Source: JAPLFM01 sp964650885 (GTDB lineage Bacteria; Bacteroidota; Ignavibacteria; Kapaibacteriales; UBA2268). From it: DNA of 29,736 bases. Shown piece after piece: positions 24,878-29,736 of the stretch. The notes beneath the pieces are model-generated. The model did no database searches, had not been told where the DNA came from, and saw only the letters and a list, made by a program, of their open reading frames with translations. The stretch spans positions 1 through 29,736 of the forward strand of contig CAZYXG010000031.1 of NCBI GenBank assembly GCA_964650885.1. The letters are read 5' to 3'. Position numbers and translations under genes: made by a program. The first letter of the stretch is position 1; each line of letters begins with the position of its first letter.

Positions 24878-27800
24878 TTACTGAGCCATTGGATTGAATA
24901 CCGCACCTGAAGCTTGTTGTTGAGGTCTTTGTTGCTGTTGGGCATTTGCTTCAGCAGATAACTGAGCAAATTTAGCTCGCATTTCTGCAATCGCACCTTC
25001 TTTATCGTAAGCAACTCCAGCTTCTTTCGAAAGCTCATCTCGGAAGTAAATAATAAGTATCATTTTTTGTGCATTTTCGCCATTGAAATTAGCTTTAATT
25101 TGAGCCAACAAATCATCTGTTTGCTTGATTGCAGCCAGCACCCCTTTTTTAACTTTAGTATCAGTTATAGCTAATTCATCAATTTTGAATTCAAGTTCTA
25201 TTATAGAACGGTATAAATATTCCGTTTCATTTTCTGGAATTCTATTCGCAGTTGATAATGCTTTTTGCTGTGCCAATAATTTAGTAATTAATTGTCTCGC
25301 ACCTCCAAAATCGCCTTTCATTTTCATCATATCCGCTGCATATTTATTCGGGCCATACATTTGTCCACGCAATTCAAATTGGATATATTGATTTTTCGGG
25401 TCGAACGTAATCATAGTGCTTGCAGAAGCTATTCCCAAATCGCAATATTTTAGCATCATTGCTTTATTGCCAATTTTATCATAAAGCAATGCAATTTTAT
25501 GTGCTTGATCGAAATTCATAGGGAATTGCTTAGTTGAAATATTCTGGTCTAAAATATTCAATATTTTTTCAACTTTTGCTTTATCTTTGCTAGTAGCCCA
25601 GACTGCACCTGCATAGCCAAGGTATAATGAACGGTAAGTATTAGTAAGTCTGCGGTGAACAGGATCATAATACACTTTCATATTATTCAAGTTGCGTAAT
25701 TTAAATCCGAATTTTGGAGTAGTGCTAAAGTTTTCTGTATTGTCTATATTCAGCAAACATTTATCCATAGTTGCAATATCCACAGGTTTGTCGCCAGTTT
25801 CCACTTGGTTTTTCTGTTCTACTGGGCAAAGTCTCCAAGCCATACCTTCTAACCTAAGGAATCTATCTAATCCAGCAAAAGCATCGCTACCCATAGTATT
25901 TGCGAAATACATTGGTCTTTCAAATTTAGAATTTACTATTATGTCTTTAATTACTTTGTCTTGCACTTTTAGCAAATAACTATCTTGGTCGTAGAGAGAA
26001 GTTACAAATTGAGTTTTAAATATGCCTTTGTTTATAATAGCACTATCTTTAGTGTATTTAGCTAAAATTTCTTTTCTAACTGGCACTTCTAAAATCACTG
26101 GCTTATCTTTAGATACAAATTCATAGCTCAATGCTTTAGTGTCTGTTTCTTCGTCCACTCGCATTGATTCATCGCTAAAGTTTAATGGAAGTTTTTCAGC
26201 ACCCCAAGGTTTTCTATTTTTCAATTGATCCACATACCAAAGAGTATTACCCAATGATAAGTTCACTATTCTGACATCTCGGCGAACTCCCATTACGTCT
26301 TGCAAGTACCAAAGTGGGAACGTATCATTGTCGCCATTGGTGAATAGCACTGCGTTCTCATCTACACTTTGTAAAATGTTGTATGAATAATCGAATGGAA
26401 TAAAGTTACCACTTCTGTCGTGCATATCCCATCCGCCAATTGCCATATTTGCAGGCACAAGCAAAGTAGTGGCAAGCACTAACCCACCAGCTAACCCAAC
26501 AGATGGTTCGCTCATTTTCTCTTTTAATGTATCAAAAATTGCATAAACTCCCAATCCAATCCAGAAGCACCAAATAAAGAATGCACCAGTATAGAAGTAA
26601 TCTCTTTCTCTTGGCTGAGGGTCTTGCTGTTGTTGAGCTATTGCCGCAAGCACTCCCATCATTCCAAACATTACTAAAAATACGAAAGCATTTTTTGGAT
26701 CTTTTTTGAAATAGAAGAACATACCAATCAATCCTAAAAACAAAGGAATTCCGAAGAATCTGATTGGGAATAAATCTTTATATCCATTGTCAACGTTAAG
26801 TTTATTTGCTTCATCTTTAGAAACAAATGCGAACCCAGCATCTTGTTCATCGCTTGAGCGGCCCACATAGTTCCAAAGCAAATAGCGAACAAACATGTGG
26901 TATGATTGGTACTTAACTAAATATTTAAGCTCGCCCATCACATTAACATCATCCCAAACTTGCTTCGGCACTTGATTGCCATCTTTGCGAGTTACTGCAA
27001 TTCGAGAAGGTGGATTCCATGGACCATAAATATATTCGCCACTTTCATCTTGCGAGCGGTAATTCTGAATAAACATTTCTTCGTTCTTCACTCTTCGTGG
27101 CCAGCTTGGGTCATCGCCATATTGCTCACGGCCTAAATATGAAGAAAGTTGAGTAAATGTTTTCGGTGCGTTTTCATTCATTGGTGGATTTGAATTCGAG
27201 CGTATTAATATTTGAGTGTATGTAGTGTATCCCAAAATTATCAAACAAATCGAACCAAACACTAAAGATGGAATTTCGCTTTTCTTTTGTCTGAAATAAT
27301 AGAATAATGCAAAGCAAGAAGCTATTCCAGCCACAGCCAGATACTTCAAGGCATCACTATTTTCGAAAGCATATTCTCTAGCTTCATTTCGTGTAGGAGA
27401 GTGCCCTGCCAATAGTGCTGGAATCCATTTAACAATAAATGGATATACAACAAAGAAGATGGCAAGTGAAATTAGCGATGTAATGATAAAGTTCTTAAAA
27501 TTAATAGGGTATTTTTTCAAAGCCACTAAGAAAACGATTGAGAAAATTGGAAGTATAGCTAAAAGCTGTACACCAATTGATAGCCCAATAACGTAGGCAA
27601 TAAGCATTATATATCTTTCGTGTCCTGGTTTGTCCGATTCCAATAGCCATTTCATCATTAGGTAAACAACCAATGCCACAAACAAAGTAGCCATGGCATA
27701 AACTTCTGATTCCACACCATTAAACCATACTGTATCGCTAAAGGTATAAGCCAAACTTCCTACAAAACCAGAACCAGCCACAGAAATAGCAGTCGCCATA

Positions 27801-28126
27801 TCTTTGATTTCCTCGCTGCGGAAGAAATTGATAGCCATAACTATCACATGGTAAAGGAAGAAAGATGTAAAAGCTGTTGCCACTACCGACACCATATTAA
27901 TAGCCCAACCTGGGTCGCCCCAAAAAAGAACCAAATGGAAAAGCTTACCTATCATTAGAAAGAGTGGTGCCCCTGGAGGGTGTGGCACTTGTTGCCAAAC
28001 GGCAGATGCAGAGAACTCAGCACAGTCCCAAAATGGAACACTTTCCTGAGCTGTAATCGTATAAACCACTAATGTGATTAATAGAACTAAGAAACCAAAA
28101 CCTTGGTTAAATTTTTTGAAATCCAT
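24878..28126 (-). CDS. DUF2723 multi-pass membrane protein, GT-C-like
   Basis: The 1082-residue protein begins with a membrane helix (about 8-25) and the conserved QESVPFWDCAEFSASAVWQQVPHPPGAP motif (about 27-54). D34 and E37 are in the position of the acidic catalytic motif of GT-C glycosyltransferases. About a dozen hydrophobic helices lie in residues 1-580. A long soluble part follows (about 590-1050), with TNGDNDTFPLWYLQ and helical TPR-like repeats. The last 25 residues are Gln/Ala-rich. DUF2723 includes human TMEM260, reported as a protein O-mannosyltransferase, so this may glycosylate exported proteins. Donor and target are unknown. The soluble part should face the periplasm. It is monocistronic, with a strong terminator. 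Confidence 0.88.
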   Translation of the reverse strand: MDFKKFNQGFGFLVLLITLVVYTITAQESVPFWDCAEFSASAVWQQVPHPPGAPLFLMIGKLFHLVLFWGDPGWAINMVSVVATAFTSFFLYHVIVMAINFFRSEEIKDMATAISVAGSGFVGSLAYTFSDTVWFNGVESEVYAMATLFVALVVYLMMKWLLESDKPGHERYIMLIAYVIGLSIGVQLLAILPIFSIVFLVALKKYPINFKNFIITSLISLAIFFVVYPFIVKWIPALLAGHSPTRNEAREYAFENSDALKYLAVAGIASCFALFYYFRQKKSEIPSLVFGSICLIILGYTTYTQILIRSNSNPPMNENAPKTFTQLSSYLGREQYGDDPSWPRRVKNEEMFIQNYRSQDESGEYIYGPWNPPSRIAVTRKDGNQVPKQVWDDVNVMGELKYLVKYQSYHMFVRYLLWNYVGRSSDEQDAGFAFVSKDEANKLNVDNGYKDLFPIRFFGIPLFLGLIGMFFYFKKDPKNAFVFLVMFGMMGVLAAIAQQQQDPQPRERDYFYTGAFFIWCFWIGLGVYAIFDTLKEKMSEPSVGLAGGLVLATTLLVPANMAIGGWDMHDRSGNFIPFDYSYNILQSVDENAVLFTNGDNDTFPLWYLQDVMGVRRDVRIVNLSLGNTLWYVDQLKNRKPWGAEKLPLNFSDESMRVDEETDTKALSYEFVSKDKPVILEVPVRKEILAKYTKDSAIINKGIFKTQFVTSLYDQDSYLLKVQDKVIKDIIVNSKFERPMYFANTMGSDAFAGLDRFLRLEGMAWRLCPVEQKNQVETGDKPVDIATMDKCLLNIDNTENFSTTPKFGFKLRNLNNMKVYYDPVHRRLTNTYRSLYLGYAGAVWATSKDKAKVEKILNILDQNISTKQFPMNFDQAHKIALLYDKIGNKAMMLKYCDLGIASASTMITFDPKNQYIQFELRGQMYGPNKYAADMMKMKGDFGGARQLITKLLAQQKALSTANRIPENETEYLYRSIIELEFKIDELAITDTKVKKGVLAAIKQTDDLLAQIKANFNGENAQKMILIIYFRDELSKEAGVAYDKEGAIAEMRAKFAQLSAEANAQQQQRPQQQASGAVFNPMAQ

Positions 28127-28365
28127 TAAAAAATCCGAATTATTTTTGTTATTTCTAAGTGTATTTAAAAGTTAACGTGTATAGATTTTCAAATTAAGAA
28201 ATACTTTTGTGAATATGAAATAAAACCGTCATTTTTAGCATATAAATCTACATTTTGTGCCATATTTGTTCAAAATTAGTTTAATTTTAGAAAATACTTT
28301 TAATCAAAAACTTACGTCAATTCACCTTATTAAGTTACATTTTAGTTCATTCTTTTAGCTTACAA
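28127..28365. other. Divergent promoter region between DUF2723 and MFS genes
   Basis: These 239 nt are very AT-rich and hold no ORF. They must carry the promoters of both divergent genes. A TTGAAA box with a TTAAAT-like element about 18 nt away on the minus strand is a weak candidate for the DUF2723 promoter. I see no operator palindrome. Confidence 0.3.
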
Positions 28366-29571
28366 GTGCAATTCTCACTATATTTTTCATCGTTGCCCGA
28401 AAACCTATGGCGTAGAAACCTGATGGTGCTTGCTATATCGCAATTCATAGCAATGGTGGGAATGACTGCTTGTATCCCTTTTCTTCCGCTCTATGTTAGA
28501 GAATTGGGAGTAACCGATCCAGAACAAGCAAAAGTTTGGTCAGGCTACGTAATGGCTGCCACCACACTGACTGGTGCTCTCTTCGCACCACTTTGGGGGT
28601 TCATCGGCGATAAGTATGGCAGAAAAATGATGAACGTTCGAGCTGCATTTGGGTTGACTGTTACTATAGTAATGATGGGCTATGTTGCCAATGTCGAACA
28701 GCTTGTTATAGTTCGGCTTCTGCTCGGAGCATTATCTGGAGTTATAGCTTCCGCCTTAGCTTTTGCTACTTCCAATACACCAAAAGAAGAATCTGGGTTC
28801 GCAATTGGAGTGCTGCAAAGTTCACTTTCCGCTGGAACTATTATCGGGCCCTTCATTGGCGGTTCAATTGCAGACAGCCAAGGTATTCGACCAGTTTTTA
28901 ATTTAATTGGCGTACTTTGCTTTATTTCTACGATTCTATTGATAGTATTCCTAAAAGAAGATAAATTTGAGAAAAAAACTGAACAAATTAGCATTCTAAG
29001 CAACATAAAATTTGTTTGGAGTAATAAAAATCTACTATATTTAGTGCTATTTGTTACTTTGGCTCAAGCTGGGATTCAATTATCCTTACCAGTATTCGCA
29101 TTTTTTGTAGAAAAATTGCACGCACCACACAATTTATTAGCAACTATCACTGGATTGCTATTTGGAGTGGTAGCTTTTTTCTCAATTATTTTTGCTCCCA
29201 AATGGGGCAAAAGAAACGACAAAAAAGATTGGCGAAAAACTGTATTTGTTGCAACTTCCGTAGTGGGTTTGGCAACAATGGCTCAAGCATTTGTACCAAA
29301 TTTCTATTATTTATTTCCACTACGCATCTTTATTGGTATTTTCGTGGCAGCAATAATTCCATCGCTCTATTCAGCAATCAATAGAGAAACACCAGCAGAA
29401 AGCAAAGGTGGCATTATGGGATTGGCATCTAGCTCTAATATGTTTGGGACATTCGCTGCATACCTAAGTTCTGGATATATTGCATCAGCATTCGGACTAA
29501 ACGCCACAATCGCAATCTCTGGAGTTGTACTTTTAATAGTCGGTCTATTAGCAAAAAGATTTAAAAGTTAA
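28366..29571 (+). CDS. MFS transporter, multidrug efflux type (MdtG-like)
   Basis: The 401-residue protein has about 12 membrane helices. The start is a GTG; the first ATG (codon 20) would cut into the conserved N-terminal PENLWRRNLMVLAISQFI segment, so GTG fits better. The DHA1-type signatures are present: APLWGFIGDKYGRKMM (helix 2-3 loop, G-x3-D-x-x-G-R-K), the acidic helix 1 region, and helix 5 GVLQSSLSAGTIIGPFIGGSIAD (drug-antiporter motif C, G-x6-G-P-x2-G-G). It is probably a proton-driven exporter of small toxic compounds. The substrate is unknown. It is divergent from DUF2723 and stands alone. No regulator gene lies beside it. Confidence 0.88.
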   Translation: MQFSLYFSSLPENLWRRNLMVLAISQFIAMVGMTACIPFLPLYVRELGVTDPEQAKVWSGYVMAATTLTGALFAPLWGFIGDKYGRKMMNVRAAFGLTVTIVMMGYVANVEQLVIVRLLLGALSGVIASALAFATSNTPKEESGFAIGVLQSSLSAGTIIGPFIGGSIADSQGIRPVFNLIGVLCFISTILLIVFLKEDKFEKKTEQISILSNIKFVWSNKNLLYLVLFVTLAQAGIQLSLPVFAFFVEKLHAPHNLLATITGLLFGVVAFFSIIFAPKWGKRNDKKDWRKTVFVATSVVGLATMAQAFVPNFYYLFPLRIFIGIFVAAIIPSLYSAINRETPAESKGGIMGLASSSNMFGTFAAYLSSGYIASAFGLNATIAISGVVLLIVGLLAKRFKS

Positions 29572-29619
29572 TACCAAAATAAAATTAATCTCAAACATTA
29601 GAAAGGTTCATTCAAATTA

Positions 29620-29736
29620 AAAACTAGTTCCGTAGGAACTGCCTGTTTGTTGTTGGGTATGGTTTGATTCTATTAGGTAGCACCGATAGTTCTTATGCCA
29701 AATTCTCAATATTGTTGTGGTCGCCTAAGTTCGATT
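29620..29736. repeat. REP-like palindromic element at the right edge
   Basis: A perfect 6-bp palindrome, AGTTCC-GTA-GGAACT (29626-29640), is followed by GCCTGTTTGTTG. This is reminiscent of dispersed intergenic repeats with a core such as TTCCGTAGGAA and a CCTGTTTGT tail that I know from Bacteroidota and related genomes. No second copy is in this window, so the call rests on memory and on the palindrome. The remainder to the window end is non-coding as far as visible. Confidence 0.4.

Noticed and set aside
16182..28321. Shared 11-mer ACTTACGTCAA at about 16182 and 28311
   Set aside because: Matches of this length are expected by chance in a 30-kb window; the contexts differ.

Overview
The window is low-GC bacterial DNA with tightly packed genes. 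It most likely comes from the Bacteroidota/Chlorobiota (FCB) group. Two large secreted proteins (14660-15982 and 16207-18675) end in a type IX secretion (T9SS) sorting domain. There is also a HmuY/HmuR/HmuT-type heme uptake cluster, a DUF2723 membrane protein, a DUF1460 amidase-like protein, and few Shine-Dalgarno sites, all of which fit that group. A Kapabacteria- or Ignavibacteria-like lineage is possible, but I cannot place it more exactly. I found no rRNA, tRNA, CRISPR array, transposase or phage gene.

Layout. Positions 1-121 (-) hold the start of a secreted protein. Positions 410-3674 (-) run secreted G8-like protein -> enolase -> phosphohexomutase and end in a strong intrinsic terminator. 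Positions 3885-4515 (-) are thioredoxin followed by a pterin carbinolamine dehydratase. Positions 4868-5791 (-) are an SPFH/band-7 membrane protein with its own terminator. Positions 5972-10455 (+) form one compact unit: a CASTOR/POLLUX-type RCK ion channel, a previously easy-to-miss 58-residue ORF that overlaps the channel stop codon, a DUF1460 cell-wall amidase-like protein, and an MFS transporter.

The most coherent system is the heme acquisition cluster at 10460-15982 (-). In transcription order it is a T9SS-exported HmuY-like protein, an intrinsic terminator, a TonB-dependent receptor, a HmuY-type lipoprotein, and a periplasmic heme-binding protein of the HmuT/ChuT type. The two HmuY-like proteins appear to be paralogues: one is a lipoprotein and one is a T9SS cargo. 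The terminator between the first gene and the receptor suggests that hemophore is made in excess over receptor.

Upstream of it lie an 822-residue Omp28-like T9SS cargo with an N-terminal thioredoxin-like CxxC domain (16207-18675, -) and a very large hybrid sensor kinase with about eight PAS domains (18850-23559, -). Diverging from the kinase is a short operon of inorganic pyrophosphatase and a YjbQ-family protein (23680-24780, +). It converges on a DUF2723 (GT-C/TMEM260-like) membrane protein (24878-28126, -). The window ends with a multidrug-type MFS transporter (28366-29571, +) and a non-coding tail that carries a REP-like palindrome.
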